From Franconibacter pulveris DSM 19144 (GTDB taxonomy: Bacteria; Pseudomonadota; Gammaproteobacteria; Enterobacterales; Enterobacteriaceae): DNA of 64,000 bases. Below the pieces are notes generated by a model. It was not told the DNA's origin and searched no databases. It saw only the letters and a list, made by a program, of their open reading frames with translations. The stretch lies in contig JHYZ01000018.1 of NCBI GenBank assembly GCA_000621185.1, positions 1-64,000 of the forward strand, written 5' to 3'. The position numbers were made by a program, and so were the translations under genes. Shown one piece after another: positions 7,548 to 18,850 of the stretch. How positions within the stretch are numbered: the first letter of the stretch is position 1; each line of letters begins with the position of its first letter.

Positions 7548-8276
7548 CTACGCCGTTTTTAGCCCCAGCGTCTCTTTGAGCTTTTTCAGGTAGCGACGGC
7601 TTACCGGCACCGTCTGCCCATGGCGCAGCAGCAGCTCCGCCTGGCCGTTCTCCTCAAGGCGAATCTCTTTCAGGTGCGACATATTCACCAGATACTGACG
7701 ATGGCAGCGCAGCAGCGGCGTGCGGCTCTCCAGCGTGCGCAGCGTGAGTTCGGTAAACCCCTCCTGCCCTTCGCTGTTAGTGACAAACACGCCGCTCATC
7801 CGGCTGGTGACAAACGCCACCTCTTCCATTTGTAGCAGGTAAATGCGGCTGTGTCCGGTACAGGGAATATACCTAAGCCCCTCTTCGCCAGGGCTTAGCA
7901 GCGAAATATCCTGCGTATGACGCTCGCTGCGCAGCCGGTTCAGCGTGCGGGAGAGTCTTTTAGTTTCAATCGGTTTCAGCAGATAATCAAAAGCGTGCTC
8001 TTCGAACGCTTGCACCGCGTACTCATCGAACGCCGTTAAAAAGACGATATAGGGGCGCTGCTCCGGGTCGAGCATGCCGACCATCTCCAGCCCTGAAATG
8101 CGCGGCATCTGGATATCCAGAAACAGCACGTCCGGGCGCAGGCGATGCACTGCGCCGATAGCCTCCACCGCGTTGGCGCATTCGCCGACGATGTCGATAT
8201 CGCTCTCGTCCTGCAGCAACAGGCGCAGGTTCTCGCGCGCCAGTGGTTCATCATCCACGATCAGCACTTTTATCAT
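7548..8276 (-). CDS. btsR: LytTR-type response regulator BtsR (YehT)
   Basis: A 242-residue regulator. The receiver domain (1-120) has DDEP at the acidic pocket, phospho-acceptor Asp in [10 protein letters not shown], Thr in VFLTAFDEY and Lys in YLLKPIE. The C-terminal LytTR DNA-binding domain (about 140-240) has [15 protein letters not shown] and the RRYLKKLKE end. In E. coli, BtsSR senses external pyruvate and turns on the transporter gene btsT. The start overlaps the btsS stop by 4 bp, so the kinase and regulator are made together. Confidence 0.95.
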   Translation of the reverse strand: MIKVLIVDDEPLARENLRLLLQDESDIDIVGECANAVEAIGAVHRLRPDVLFLDIQMPRISGLEMVGMLDPEQRPYIVFLTAFDEYAVQAFEEHAFDYLLKPIETKRLSRTLNRLRSERHTQDISLLSPGEEGLRYIPCTGHSRIYLLQMEEVAFVTSRMSGVFVTNSEGQEGFTELTLRTLESRTPLLRCHRQYLVNMSHLKEIRLEENGQAELLLRHGQTVPVSRRYLKKLKETLGLKTA

Positions 8277-9958
8277 GCTGTCTCCTCCAGAGGTAAACGT
8301 AGGGTAATACGGGTAAAACAGTCGGTTTTATAATCCACTGAGATGCCGCACTCGTCGCCGAAGCGCGCGCGCAGGCGTTTATCCACAAGGCTCATCCCAA
8401 GGCCGCTCTGGCCGGGCGTTGGCTGATAAAGCCCGGCGTTATCTTCTATTTCCACCAGCAAGTGGCCGCCTTCGCAGCGGGCGTTAAGCCTGATTTCTCC
8501 CGGCCCGAGCAGTTGCGACGTGCCGTGCTTGATGGCGTTTTCCACGATCGGTTGCAGCGTAAAGGCCGGCAGCCGCACATGGGCGTGTTCCTGCGGCAGG
8601 TCGAGCCGCACTTTGAGATGTGACTGAAAGCGCGCCTGCTCAATTTGCAGGTAAGCGTTCACATGCTCGATTTCATCGGCCAGCGTGACGATTTCCGCCG
8701 GACGCTTAAGGTTTTTACGAAAGAAGGTCGAAAGGTACTGCACCAGCTGGCACGCCTGGTTGCTGTCGCGGCGGATAACCGCCATGAGCGTGTTGAGCGC
8801 GTTAAACAGGAAATGCGGGTTCACCTGAGCGTGCAGCAGCTTAATTTCAGACTGCGCCAGCAGCGCGTTTTGCCGCTCATACTGCCCGGCCAGGATCTGC
8901 GCGGAAAGCAGCTGCGCGATGCCCTCACCCAGCGTACGGTTGATAGAACTAAACAGGCGGTTTTTCGCTTCATAAAGCTTGATGGTGCCGATAACCCGGC
9001 GGTTTTCGCCGCGCAGCGGAATAACCAGCGTCGAGCCAAGCTTGCAGTTCGGGTGCAGCGAGCAGCGGTACGGCACTTCGTTGCCGTCAGCGTAAACCAC
9101 CTCGCCGGTTTCCAGCGCGCGCTGCGTCCAGCGCGAAGAGATGGGGTTGCCGGGAAGGTGGTGATCGTCGCCGATGCCGGTGAAGGCGAGCAGCTTTTCG
9201 CGATCGGTGATAGCCACCGCGCCGATATCCAGCTCCTTATACAGCACCTGCGCCACCTTCATGCTGTTCTCCACGTTAAACCCCTGGCGCAAAATCCCCT
9301 CGGTGGAGGCGGCGACCTTCAGGGCGGTGGCGGAAAAAGCGGTAGTGTATTTTTCAAACATGGCGCGCTTGTCGAGCAGGATGCGCATAAAAAGCGCCGC
9401 GCCGACGGTGTTAGTGACCATCATCGGCGCGGCGATGTTTTTCACCAGTTCCAGCGCATCGGCCCACGGACGGGCTATCAGCAAAATGATCCCCATCTGC
9501 ACCAGCTCCGCCACGAAAGTGATTGCGCCCGCGGTCAACGGCGTAAAGACTTTGTCGCTGCGCCCGCGGCGCACCAGAAAGCTGTGCACCAGCCCACCGA
9601 GCAGCCCTTCTACAATGGTGGAGACCATACAGCTCAGCGCCGTCATGCCGCCCATGGAATAACGATGCAGCCCGCCGGTCAGCCCGACCAGGCCGCCCAC
9701 CAGCGGGCCGCCGAGCAGGCCGCCCATCACGGCGCCGATGGCGCGGGTGTTGGCGATGGAATCCTGAATATGCAGGCCGAAATAGGTGCCCATGATGCAG
9801 AAAATGGAAAAGGTGACATAGCAGAGCAGCTTGTGCGGCGGGCGTACCGTCACCTGCATCAGGGGAATGAACAGGCGGGTTTTGCTCATCAGCCAGGCGA
9901 TGACCAGAAAGACACACATCTGCTGAAGCAGCAACAGCACCAGATTGAACTCGTACAT
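8273..9958 (-). CDS. btsS: LytS-type sensor kinase BtsS (YehU)
   Basis: 561 residues, the same as the E. coli protein. The N-terminal 200 residues form the membrane-embedded 5TM-5TMR_LYT sensor (from [23 protein letters not shown] on). A GAF-like region follows (about 220-350, with [11 protein letters not shown]), then the His-kinase domain with phospho-acceptor His in [16 protein letters not shown] and the ATP-binding N box IVENAIKHG. It is the high-affinity pyruvate sensor of the BtsSR system. Two adjacent ATGs occur (9961 and 9958); the second has the better distance to AAGGGG and gives the E. coli start MYEF. Confidence 0.95.
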   Translation of the reverse strand: MYEFNLVLLLLQQMCVFLVIAWLMSKTRLFIPLMQVTVRPPHKLLCYVTFSIFCIMGTYFGLHIQDSIANTRAIGAVMGGLLGGPLVGGLVGLTGGLHRYSMGGMTALSCMVSTIVEGLLGGLVHSFLVRRGRSDKVFTPLTAGAITFVAELVQMGIILLIARPWADALELVKNIAAPMMVTNTVGAALFMRILLDKRAMFEKYTTAFSATALKVAASTEGILRQGFNVENSMKVAQVLYKELDIGAVAITDREKLLAFTGIGDDHHLPGNPISSRWTQRALETGEVVYADGNEVPYRCSLHPNCKLGSTLVIPLRGENRRVIGTIKLYEAKNRLFSSINRTLGEGIAQLLSAQILAGQYERQNALLAQSEIKLLHAQVNPHFLFNALNTLMAVIRRDSNQACQLVQYLSTFFRKNLKRPAEIVTLADEIEHVNAYLQIEQARFQSHLKVRLDLPQEHAHVRLPAFTLQPIVENAIKHGTSQLLGPGEIRLNARCEGGHLLVEIEDNAGLYQPTPGQSGLGMSLVDKRLRARFGDECGISVDYKTDCFTRITLRLPLEETA

Positions 9959-10071
9959 CATCCCACCCCTTCGTTCGAAAGGGCGTAAAATACTCCGCCG
10001 CGCTATAACTTTCTATGAAGGTATACAAAAAATTGATGTCATTACGCCTCACTTAAGAAAAAGGAGTGGTT

Positions 10072-10497
10072 GTGGAGATAAGAGCCTGGCAGGAGAGCGA
10101 CAGACCTTTTTTACGCACGCTTTATCTGCATGCGCGACGTGAAAGCTGGCCCTGGCTTCAGGGGGAGCGCTGGCGGCTTGAGGATTTTGATGCCGAAACG
10201 CTGGGAGAGAAAATTTGGGTGGCGCTGGACGAGGGGCGTCGGGTGGGGTTTGCGTCCGTGCTTGAAAGCGACAATTTCCTCCACTGCCTGTTTGTCGACC
10301 CGGACGCCCAGCGTCGCGGCGTGGGCAGCGCGCTGCTTAAACACGTGCAGCGCCAGTTCAGCGGCACGGGCGCGCTGAAGTGCCTCGCGAAAAACGAACG
10401 GGCGCTGGCTTTTTACGAACGACACGGCTGGCAGCCGCAGGCGCGGGGGGAGAGCGAACAGGGAGAGTATGTGCTGATGCATTACCGGCTGCCCTGA
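10072..10497 (+). CDS. GNAT-family N-acetyltransferase
   Basis: A 141-residue single-domain GNAT protein. Motif A is LFVDPDAQRRGVGSALL (acetyl-CoA pyrophosphate loop Q-x-R-G-V-G-S-A); motif B is LKCLAKNERALAFYERHGW. The substrate is unknown. The reading frame has GTG codons at 10066 and 10072. AAGGAG occupies 10061-10066, so the first GTG overlaps the ribosome site and the second, 5 bases after it, is the likely start. The gene is divergent from btsS and convergent with mrp, and is not part of the E. coli K-12 segment. Confidence 0.85.
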   Translation: MEIRAWQESDRPFLRTLYLHARRESWPWLQGERWRLEDFDAETLGEKIWVALDEGRRVGFASVLESDNFLHCLFVDPDAQRRGVGSALLKHVQRQFSGTGALKCLAKNERALAFYERHGWQPQARGESEQGEYVLMHYRLP

Positions 10498-10517
10498 AGC
10501 CAGGGCAGCCGCGAAGG

Positions 10518-11627
10518 TTACACCGCGCGGAAGGCGATGTCGCCGGGGATGACTTCCCCCTGCCAGTAAAGCTGAGCCGCCACGCGTCCCGCCAGCTGGC
10601 GGTAGAGGGTGGTAAACTCGCTGTCCGGTCGGGCGATAACGGTCGGCGTGCCGTTATCGAGATCTTCACGCAGCGAAATGTGCAGCGGCAGCTGGCCGAG
10701 CAGCTGCGTATGGTAGGTTTCCGCCAGCTTCTGCGCGCCGCCGGTGCCGAAAATCGGCTCGTGGTGGCCGCAGTTGCTGCAAATGTGCATGCTCATGTTC
10801 TCGACGACGCCGAGCACCGGCACTTCTACCTTTTCGAACATCACGATGCCTTTTTTGGCGTCGATCAGCGCGATATCCTGCGGCGTTGTCACTACCACCG
10901 CGCCGGTGACCGGAATATTCTGCGCAAGCGTCAGCTGAATGTCGCCCGTGCCCGGCGGCATATCCAGCACCAGATAGTCGAGATCCGGCCACATGGTTTC
11001 CTGGAGCAGCTGCATCAGCGCTTTGCTCGCCATCGGCCCGCGCCACACCATGGCGTTGTCGTCGGTGACCAGATAGCCGATGGAGTTAGTGGCAAGCCCA
11101 TGCGCCACGATCGGCGCCATGTGCGTGCCGTCCGGCGATGTCGGGCGTTGTCCTTCCGCGCCAAGCATCGTCGGCACGGACGGACCGTAGATATCGGCAT
11201 CAAGAATGCCGACTTTCGCCCCTTCCGCAATAAGCGCCAGCGCCAGGTTAACGGCAGTGGAGGATTTCCCCACCCCGCCCTTGCCGGAGCTGACGGCGAT
11301 GATATTTTTCACGCCGTTCACGCCCGGCTGGTTTTTCACCCGCTTTAAGGTGGCGATGCTGTGAGAAAGCTTCCAGTCGATAGCTTTCGCGCCGGTCATG
11401 CGCAGCAGTTCGGCGCTGCATTGCTCTTTGAGATCTTCAAAAGCGCTGTTCCAGGCGAAGGGCATTTGCAGCTCGATGTGAATGGTATCGTCGAGCCATG
11501 CCACATGGTGCAACGCTTTTAGCGCCGTGAGGTTGTGCTTCAAAGTCGGGTGTTGAAAATTGGCCAGCGTCCCGGCAACCATGGCGCGCAGGGCTTCCGG
11601 TGAAGTGGTCTGGGATTGCGAACTCAT
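10518..11627 (-). CDS. mrp: iron-sulfur cluster carrier Mrp/ApbC
   Basis: A 369-residue cytoplasmic P-loop ATPase that carries Fe-S clusters to target proteins. An N-terminal MIP18-like domain (1-95) is followed by the ATPase: deviant Walker [19 protein letters not shown], Walker [12 protein letters not shown], and the cluster-binding CSNC in [12 protein letters not shown]. Length and sequence match E. coli Mrp. It is transcribed divergently from metG with 221 bp between the starts, the same arrangement as in E. coli. Confidence 0.96.
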   Translation of the reverse strand: MSSQSQTTSPEALRAMVAGTLANFQHPTLKHNLTALKALHHVAWLDDTIHIELQMPFAWNSAFEDLKEQCSAELLRMTGAKAIDWKLSHSIATLKRVKNQPGVNGVKNIIAVSSGKGGVGKSSTAVNLALALIAEGAKVGILDADIYGPSVPTMLGAEGQRPTSPDGTHMAPIVAHGLATNSIGYLVTDDNAMVWRGPMASKALMQLLQETMWPDLDYLVLDMPPGTGDIQLTLAQNIPVTGAVVVTTPQDIALIDAKKGIVMFEKVEVPVLGVVENMSMHICSNCGHHEPIFGTGGAQKLAETYHTQLLGQLPLHISLREDLDNGTPTVIARPDSEFTTLYRQLAGRVAAQLYWQGEVIPGDIAFRAV

Positions 11628-11848
11628 CCCGTCTCCTTTGTTTTAGGCTTGTTCTGGGGTTGTGCTACGAATTTGTTAAGCATACCAAAGAATGCGCCAG
11701 GGTCTGGAGAGAAAAAAGTGCCGCGTCGAGGATAACATCGCCCGCAAGGCACGCCGTGACGCATTTTCCCCTCGCTTTGCATACCCAACGCGCCCCTTTT
11801 CGGGTAACATCGAAAGCCCTTTTTACAACTGAAGATGCAATATTCACT

Positions 11849-13882
11849 ATGGATCAGGTCGCAAAAAAAATTCTGGTAACGTGCGCGCTGCCGTACGCCA
11901 ACGGCTCCATTCACCTCGGTCATATGCTGGAGCACATCCAGGCTGATGTCTGGGTGCGTTACCAGCGAATGCGCGGCCATCAGGTGAATTTTATCTGCGC
12001 GGACGATGCCCACGGCACGCCAATCATGCTCAAAGCCCAGCAGCTTGGCGTTACCCCCGAGCAGATGATTGCCGAAATGAGCCAGGAGCATCAGACCGAT
12101 TTTGCTGGCTTCAACATCAGTTACGACAACTATCACTCCACCCACAGCGACGAAAACCGCGAGCTGTCGGAGCTTATCTACTCACGCCTGAAGGAGAACG
12201 GTTTTATTAAAAACCGCACCATCTCCCAGCTTTACGATCCGGAAAAAGGGATGTTTCTGCCGGACCGTTTCGTAAAAGGCACCTGCCCGCGCTGCAAATC
12301 GCCGGATCAGTATGGCGATAACTGCGAAGTGTGCGGCGCGACCTACAGCCCGACCGAGCTTATCGAGCCGAAGTCGGTGGTCTCCGGCGCAACGCCGGTG
12401 ATGCGTGAATCTGAGCACTTCTTCTTCGACCTGCCCTCCTTTAGCGAAATGCTGCAGGCGTGGACCCGCAGCGGCGCGCTGCAGGAGCAGGTGGCGAACA
12501 AAATGCAGGAGTGGTTTGAATCCGGCCTGCAGCAGTGGGATATCTCCCGCGACGCGCCGTATTTCGGTTTTGAGATCCCGAACGCGCCGGGCAAATATTT
12601 CTACGTCTGGCTCGACGCGCCGATTGGCTACATGGGTTCGTTCAAAAACCTGTGCGACAAGCGCGGCGATACCGAAAGCTTCGATGCGTACTGGAAGAAA
12701 GAGTCCGACGCCGAGCTGTATCACTTTATCGGTAAAGATATCGTCTACTTCCACAGCCTGTTCTGGCCGGCAATGCTGGAAGGCAGCGGTTTCCGTAAGC
12801 CGACCAACCTGTTCGTTCACGGCTACGTGACGGTGAACGGTGCGAAGATGTCTAAATCGCGCGGCACCTTCATCAAGGCCAGCACCTGGCTGAACCATTT
12901 CGACGCCGACAGCCTGCGCTACTACTATGCGGCGAAGCTCTCTTCCCGCATCGACGACATCGACCTGAACCTGGAAGATTTCGTGCAGCGCGTGAATGCC
13001 GACATCGTTAACAAAGTGGTGAACCTGGCGTCGCGCAACGCAGGCTTTATCGCCAAACGTTTTGACGGCGAGCTGGCGGCTGAACTGGCCGACCCGGCGC
13101 TCTACAAAACCTTTACCGACGCCGCGTCGGTGATTGGCGAGGCGTGGGAGAGCCGCGAGTTTGGTAAGGCTATCCGCGAAATCATGGCGCTTGCCGATCT
13201 CGCTAACCGCTATGTCGATGAGCAGGCGCCGTGGGTCGTGGCGAAGCAGGAAGGCCGCGACGCTGACCTGCAGGCTATCTGCTCCATGGGCATTAACCTG
13301 TTCCGCGTGCTGATGACCTACCTCAAGCCGGTGCTGCCTTCCCTGAGCGAGCGCGCAGAAGCCTTCCTCAATACCACACTTGAGTGGAACGCCGTGGCCG
13401 AGCCGCTGTTGAACCACAAAGTCAACAGCTTTAAAGCGCTCTATAACCGTATTGATATGAAGCAGGTGGAAGCCCTGGTGGACGCGTCCAAAGAAGAAGT
13501 GAAAGCGGCGGCGGCCCCGGTAACCGGCCCGCTGGCGGACGATCCTATCCAGGAAACCATCAGCTTTGACGATTTCGCCAAAGTGGATCTGCGCGTTGCG
13601 CTGATTGAAAACGCCGAGTTTGTGGAAGGATCCGACAAGCTGCTGCGCCTGACGCTGGATCTTGGCGGCGAGAAGCGCAACGTCTTCTCCGGCATCCGCT
13701 CCGCCTATCCGGACCCGCAGGCGCTGATTGGCCGTCTGACGGTGATGGTGGCGAACCTTGCGCCGCGTAAAATGCGCTTCGGCATTTCTGAAGGCATGGT
13801 GATGGCCGCAGGCCCCGGCGGGAAAGATATCTTCCTGCTGAGCCCGGACAGCGGCGCGCAACCTGGTCAACAGGTGAAATAA
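11849..13882 (+). CDS. metG: methionyl-tRNA synthetase MetG
   Basis: 677 residues, identical in length to the E. coli enzyme that charges tRNA-Met. It has the class I signatures HLGHM (HIGH) and KMSKSRGT (KMSKS), the zinc knuckle CPRC/CEVC (about residues 146-162), the anticodon-binding helical domain, and the C-terminal EMAP/tRNA-binding dimerisation domain from about 575 ([13 protein letters not shown], ending PGQQVK). ATG 11849 begins [19 protein letters not shown]; the frame is open 83 codons further upstream but the homology begins here. A terminator follows the stop. Confidence 0.98.
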   Translation: MDQVAKKILVTCALPYANGSIHLGHMLEHIQADVWVRYQRMRGHQVNFICADDAHGTPIMLKAQQLGVTPEQMIAEMSQEHQTDFAGFNISYDNYHSTHSDENRELSELIYSRLKENGFIKNRTISQLYDPEKGMFLPDRFVKGTCPRCKSPDQYGDNCEVCGATYSPTELIEPKSVVSGATPVMRESEHFFFDLPSFSEMLQAWTRSGALQEQVANKMQEWFESGLQQWDISRDAPYFGFEIPNAPGKYFYVWLDAPIGYMGSFKNLCDKRGDTESFDAYWKKESDAELYHFIGKDIVYFHSLFWPAMLEGSGFRKPTNLFVHGYVTVNGAKMSKSRGTFIKASTWLNHFDADSLRYYYAAKLSSRIDDIDLNLEDFVQRVNADIVNKVVNLASRNAGFIAKRFDGELAAELADPALYKTFTDAASVIGEAWESREFGKAIREIMALADLANRYVDEQAPWVVAKQEGRDADLQAICSMGINLFRVLMTYLKPVLPSLSERAEAFLNTTLEWNAVAEPLLNHKVNSFKALYNRIDMKQVEALVDASKEEVKAAAAPVTGPLADDPIQETISFDDFAKVDLRVALIENAEFVEGSDKLLRLTLDLGGEKRNVFSGIRSAYPDPQALIGRLTVMVANLAPRKMRFGISEGMVMAAGPGGKDIFLLSPDSGAQPGQQVK

Positions 13883-13900
13883 AACCGTCACATTCTTGCC

Positions 13901-13928
13901 AGCGCCCCCATTCCGGAGGCGCTTTTTT
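13901..13928 (+). terminator. rho-independent terminator after metG
   Basis: AGCGCC (13901-13906) pairs with GGCGCT (13918-13923) and runs straight into TTTTTT, 18 bp after the metG stop. Confidence 0.85.
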
Positions 13929-14021
13929 GGCACTTCTTACAAAAAATTAAGCTTTTTTCCTGGTACACAAACAACCGTCTACAGTTAAAGAGGGGTGTCC
14001 CGGGCGAAACGAGAAACCAAT

Positions 14022-14768
14022 ATGGCGCTTTACACCATCGGTGAAGTGGCGGAACTTTGTGAGGTCAATCCTGTCACCTTACGCGCGTGGCAAAGGCGTT
14101 ATGGCCTGCTCAAACCGCAGCGAACGGACGGCGGTCACCGGTTATTCAACGACCAGGATATTGACCGCATCCGCGAAATCAAACACTGGATCGATAACGG
14201 CGTTCAGGTCAGTAAAGTCAAAGCCTTGCTCAGCAGCGAAACCCAGGACGCCCACGATGACGGCTGGCGCGAGCGCCAGGAAGCGTTGTTGCACCTGCTG
14301 CGCGAAGGCAGCCCCGCTCAACTGCGCCACTGGATAAGCGACATCGGGCGCGATTATCCCGCCGATGCGCTGGTCAACCATCTTTTTAACCCGCTTCGCC
14401 GCCGCCTGCAGTGCCAGCAAGGCACGCTGCTGGCGCTGCTGAGCCTGCTTGACGGCGCGCTTATTAACTACATCGCCCTGTGCCTTAACTCCTCACGCAA
14501 GAAGCCCGGCAAAGACGCGCTGGTGGTGGGATGGAATGTTAACGACGGTACGCGACTGTGGCTTGCGGCGTGGGTCGCCGCGCAGCAAGGCTGGCGCGTT
14601 GATGTGTTGGCCAATCCCCTTTCGCAGTTACGCCCGGAGACCTTTAACGGCAGAACGTTGCTGGTATGGTGCGGCGAAGCGCCAAACCAGCAGATGCTCG
14701 TCCAGCTCGAACGTTGGCGCGAAAAGGGCCATGCGCTGATCCCGTTGCATGAGCTGAGCGCCATTTAA
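14022..14768 (+). CDS. mlrA: MerR-like regulator MlrA of curli and biofilm genes
   Basis: A 248-residue regulator. The N-terminal MerR winged helix is almost identical to E. coli MlrA (MALYTIGEVAELCEVNPVTLRAWQRRYGLLKP, then DGGHRLFNDQDIDRI). The C-terminal B12-binding-like fold carries no Asp-x-His-x-x-Gly cobalamin motif. In E. coli it activates csgD together with RpoS and c-di-GMP signalling. ATG 14022 is chosen by homology; a GTG at 13995 lies in the same frame. yohO follows 58 bp downstream as in E. coli. Confidence 0.95.
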   Translation: MALYTIGEVAELCEVNPVTLRAWQRRYGLLKPQRTDGGHRLFNDQDIDRIREIKHWIDNGVQVSKVKALLSSETQDAHDDGWRERQEALLHLLREGSPAQLRHWISDIGRDYPADALVNHLFNPLRRRLQCQQGTLLALLSLLDGALINYIALCLNSSRKKPGKDALVVGWNVNDGTRLWLAAWVAAQQGWRVDVLANPLSQLRPETFNGRTLLVWCGEAPNQQMLVQLERWREKGHALIPLHELSAI

Positions 14769-14826
14769 GGGTTCATTAACAGCCCCGCTTCACCTTATAA
14801 TCATCCGGCTAACAAAGGAGCACAGG

Positions 14827-14937
14827 ATGAAATTAGTCAGAATGAGCCTGGTCACAGGCATGGTCCTCATGGCCATTGGCGGTATCGGCGGCGTAATGCT
14901 GGCAGGCTACACAATTATCCTGCATTCCGTGTCATAA
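14827..14937 (+). CDS. yohO: small membrane protein YohO
   Basis: A 36-residue frame, too short for routine ORF lists, with AAAGGAG 7 bases before the ATG. The middle [18 protein letters not shown] is close to E. coli YohO ([15 protein letters not shown]) and forms one membrane helix. Its 3' end overlaps the convergent yehW by 23 bp. Function unknown. Confidence 0.9.
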   Translation: MKLVRMSLVTGMVLMAIGGIGGVMLAGYTIILHSVS

Positions 14938-15629
14938 CCCGCTCCAGCCGGTCAAAGGCGCGGTCGACGATAATCGCCGCCAGCCCTACCAGAATCGCTC
15001 CCTGCACCACATAAGCGGTGTTAAAACCGCTTAAGCCCATGATGATTGGCGTGCCAAGCGTATTCGCCCCCACGGTAGAGGCAATGGCGGCGGTGCCGAT
15101 ATTTACAATCGTAGAGGTGCGAATCCCCGCCAGTATCACCGGCGCGGCGAGCGGCAACTCAACCTTAAACAGACGCTGCGTATCGCTCATGCCCACCCCT
15201 TTCGCCACCTCTTTTACGCCTTGCGGCACGCTGGCAAGCCCGGCAAGGGTGCCCTGTAGCACTGGCAGCAGCCCGTAGAGGATAAGCGCGATGATCGCAG
15301 GCTCGCGGCCAAAGCCCATTACCGGTACCGCGATAGCAAGCACCGCCACCGGGGGAAAAGTTTGCCCCGCCGCCGCGATGGTCTCCACCAGTTGGCGGAA
15401 TTCCGCCCCGGCCGGGCGCGTGACCGCCACGCCAAGCCCCACGCCGAGAAGCGTCGCCGCCAGACTTGAAACGCCCACCAGCAGCAGATGCGCCAGCGTC
15501 AGCGTGACGAAACTTTCCTGCTGATAGAGCGGACGCGGCTGTTCAGGGAACAGCCAGCCAAACAGCGCGCCGCTGTGCGGTAGCAGGAAAAGCAGCGCAA
15601 CGTAAGTCGCAATAAGCCATAACAGCGGA

Positions 15630-15646
<17 letters not shown>
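14915..15646 (-). CDS. yehW: osmolyte ABC transporter permease YehW
   Basis: A 243-residue inner-membrane permease of the ProW/OpuCB type. It has about six helices and the EAA loop that contacts the ATPase ([25 protein letters not shown]). It is the last gene of the osmF-yehY-yehX-yehW operon and overlaps yehX by 17 bp. The E. coli system is a low-affinity betaine-type importer induced by osmotic and stationary-phase stress (RpoS). Confidence 0.93.
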
Positions 15647-16575
<929 letters not shown>

Positions 16576-16583
<8 letters not shown>

Positions 16584-17733
16584 GGCGCTTCGCCTCCAGC
16601 CCTGCGATCAGCAGGTTAAATAGCGCATCCACAATAACCGCCAGCGCGATCGTCGGGATCACGCCGAGCAACACTAAATCAAGGGCGCTGCTGAGCAGCC
16701 CCTGGAAGACCAGCGCGCCGAAGCCGCCTGCGCCGATAAGCGCCGCTACCACTGCCATGCCGACAGTTTGCACTGCCACCACCTTCAGGCCGCGCAGCAG
16801 CACCGGCAGCGCCAGCATAACTTCTACCTGCCAGAATATCTGGCTGCGGGTCATGCCCATGCCGCGCGCGCTTTCGCGCACCGTCTCCGGCACCTGATTC
16901 AAGCCCGCCACCACGCTCCTTGCCAGCGGCAGCAGCGCGTAGAGCACCAGCGCAATCAGCGCCGGCGCCATGCCGATGCCGGAAACGCCCAGTTCGCCAA
17001 GCCAGGGCAGCGCCCGCGCAAGCCCGGCGAGCGGCGCGATAAGCAAGCCAAACAGCGCGACCGAAGGCACCGTCTGAATCACATTCAGCACGCCGAAGAT
17101 GGCGGGTCGCAGGCGTCGGTTGCGATAAGCCGCAAGCCCCAGCGGCACGCCGAAAAGCAGGCCCGGGATAAGCGTGCCGAAAAGCAGCGTAAGGTGGCGC
17201 GCCAGCGCGTCATTAAAAACATCCTGACGGTTGGCATACTCTTTTAGCAGCGACAGATCGTGAAAGTGACCAGACAGCAGCAAGCAGGTGGGAATAATCC
17301 AGAGCTGCGCCTGCAGCAGCCAGCGCCGCAGCGGCCGCGTCGTCAGCCGGGCAATAGCGTCGCTGCACAGTAAAAGCGTCAGCGCGAGCATCAACCACAG
17401 CCCGCTGCCAAATGAGGTGCGCGCCAGCGCGCTGCCCTCCTGCGCAAGCCTTGTCGCCGCCGCGCCGCCGAGAAACAGCAGCAGGATAAAAAGCAATTGC
17501 GAGACCCCAAGCGTTGCCGCGAGCGCCGCCCGGCCCGGCGTAAAAGCGAGGACCAAGAGCAGCGCCACGGGTATCGCGAGCCCGCCATAAAAAGCGGGAA
17601 AAGCCTGCGGCAAACTTAAGGCGGCGCCGGAGACCAGCCGGTTCGGCGCGTAAGTAAGAATGGGCAACAGGGCGGCTGCGGCCAGCAGTAAAGCCAACAG
17701 CAGCGCCACCCGGTTATAGCAGCGTAAAGACAA
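16576..17733 (-). CDS. yehY: osmolyte ABC transporter permease YehY
   Basis: A 385-residue permease, larger than YehW because of an N-terminal extension with several extra helices (from [21 protein letters not shown]). The transport core begins near 180 with [21 protein letters not shown], and the EAA loop is [27 protein letters not shown]. Its length equals that of E. coli YehY. It lies 22 bp downstream of osmF and overlaps yehX by 8 bp. Confidence 0.93.
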
Positions 17734-17755
17734 AAGCCGTTCCTTGTACGTTCGC

Positions 17756-18667
17756 TTACTTCACGAAGCCTTTCTGTTTCAGGTAATCTGCCGCCACTTT
17801 TTTCGCATCCAGCCCTTCCACCGCGATGCTGGCGTTAAGCTTCTGCAGCGTTTTTTCATCCAGCGACGCGAAAACCGGGTCCAGCCACGTCGGCAGTTCC
17901 GGATAGGCTTTCAGCACCGCATCGCGTACGACTGGCGCCGGCGCGTAAATAGGCTGAACGCCTTTCGGGTCGGTCAACGTTTGCAGCCCCAGCGCCGCGA
18001 CCGGGCCGTCGGTGCCGTAGGCCATCGCCGCGTTAACGCCGGACGTTTGCTGCGCGGCGGCTTTAATCGTCACCGCCGTGTCGCCGCCGGCGAGCGACAG
18101 CAGCTGGTTCTGCTTAAGATCAAACCCGTAGGCTTTTTCAAACGCAGGCAGCGCGTCGGGGCGTTCGATAAATTCCGCCGACGCGGCGAGCTTAAAGTCG
18201 CCGCCCGCTTTCAGGTAGCGACTTAAATCGTCAAGGGACGTAAGCTTGTTTTTCTTCGCCAGATCGTCGCGCACGGCGATGGTCCAGGTGTTATTGGCGG
18301 GCGCCGCGGCAAGCCAGGTCAGCTTATTTTGCTGCTGGTCGAGCTTTTTCACTTTTTCATAGCCCTGCTGCGCGTTCTTCCACGCCGGGTCGTTTTCATC
18401 TTTGAAAAAGAAAGCGCCGTTGCCGGTGTACTCCGGGTAGATATCCAGCTCGCCGGATGTAATAGCGCCGCGCACGACAGGCGTCGTGCCAAGCTGGACC
18501 TTATTAACGGTTTTAACGCCGTGGCTTTCCAGCACCTGCAAAATGATGTTGCCGAGCAACGCGCCTTCGGTGTCGATTTTAGAGCCAACCTTGACCGGCT
18601 CCGCCGCCTGCGCGCTCGCAGCCAGCATCAGCAGTCCTGCCGCGCTCCATTGCTGAAGTGATTTCAT
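17756..18667 (-). CDS. osmF: osmoprotectant-binding protein OsmF (YehZ)
   Basis: A 303-residue periplasmic solute-binding protein (OpuAC/ProX fold) that feeds the YehYXW transporter. The signal peptide is [21 protein letters not shown]. The mature protein starts [26 protein letters not shown] and contains [14 protein letters not shown], the typical choline/betaine-binding hinge. It is first in its operon; the gap to bglX (183 bp) should hold the promoter, but I could not pick out a certain RpoS -10. Confidence 0.94.
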   Translation of the reverse strand: MKSLQQWSAAGLLMLAASAQAAEPVKVGSKIDTEGALLGNIILQVLESHGVKTVNKVQLGTTPVVRGAITSGELDIYPEYTGNGAFFFKDENDPAWKNAQQGYEKVKKLDQQQNKLTWLAAAPANNTWTIAVRDDLAKKNKLTSLDDLSRYLKAGGDFKLAASAEFIERPDALPAFEKAYGFDLKQNQLLSLAGGDTAVTIKAAAQQTSGVNAAMAYGTDGPVAALGLQTLTDPKGVQPIYAPAPVVRDAVLKAYPELPTWLDPVFASLDEKTLQKLNASIAVEGLDAKKVAADYLKQKGFVK

Positions 18668-18813
18668 GTCGATTCCTCTTTGTTATTGTCTCCCCTGGAT
18701 TCGGGGCTTTGCAAAAAGCGTAGTTGAGAATCGCACGGGAAGATATTTTCAGCTCATAATTTGCGGTTTCAGGTTAGACGAAGCGGTTATATCGCTGAAA
18801 AACCGCAATAAAA

Positions 18814-18834
18814 AAGGCCGGATGAACCGGCCTT
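18814..18834 (-). terminator. terminator after bglX
   Basis: AAGGCCGG-N5-CCGGCCTT, an 8-bp stem. On the minus strand it runs into TTTTTTATTG, just beyond the bglX stop at 18851. Confidence 0.85.
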
Positions 18835-18850
18835 AACGTTGAGCGTGAAA

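Noticed and set aside
8645-9988. 447-codon open frame opposite btsS
   Set aside because: Antisense shadow with low-complexity Gln/His/Arg composition; btsS is intact on the other strand.
12182-13933. 583-codon open frame opposite metG
   Set aside because: Antisense shadow of a complete synthetase gene.
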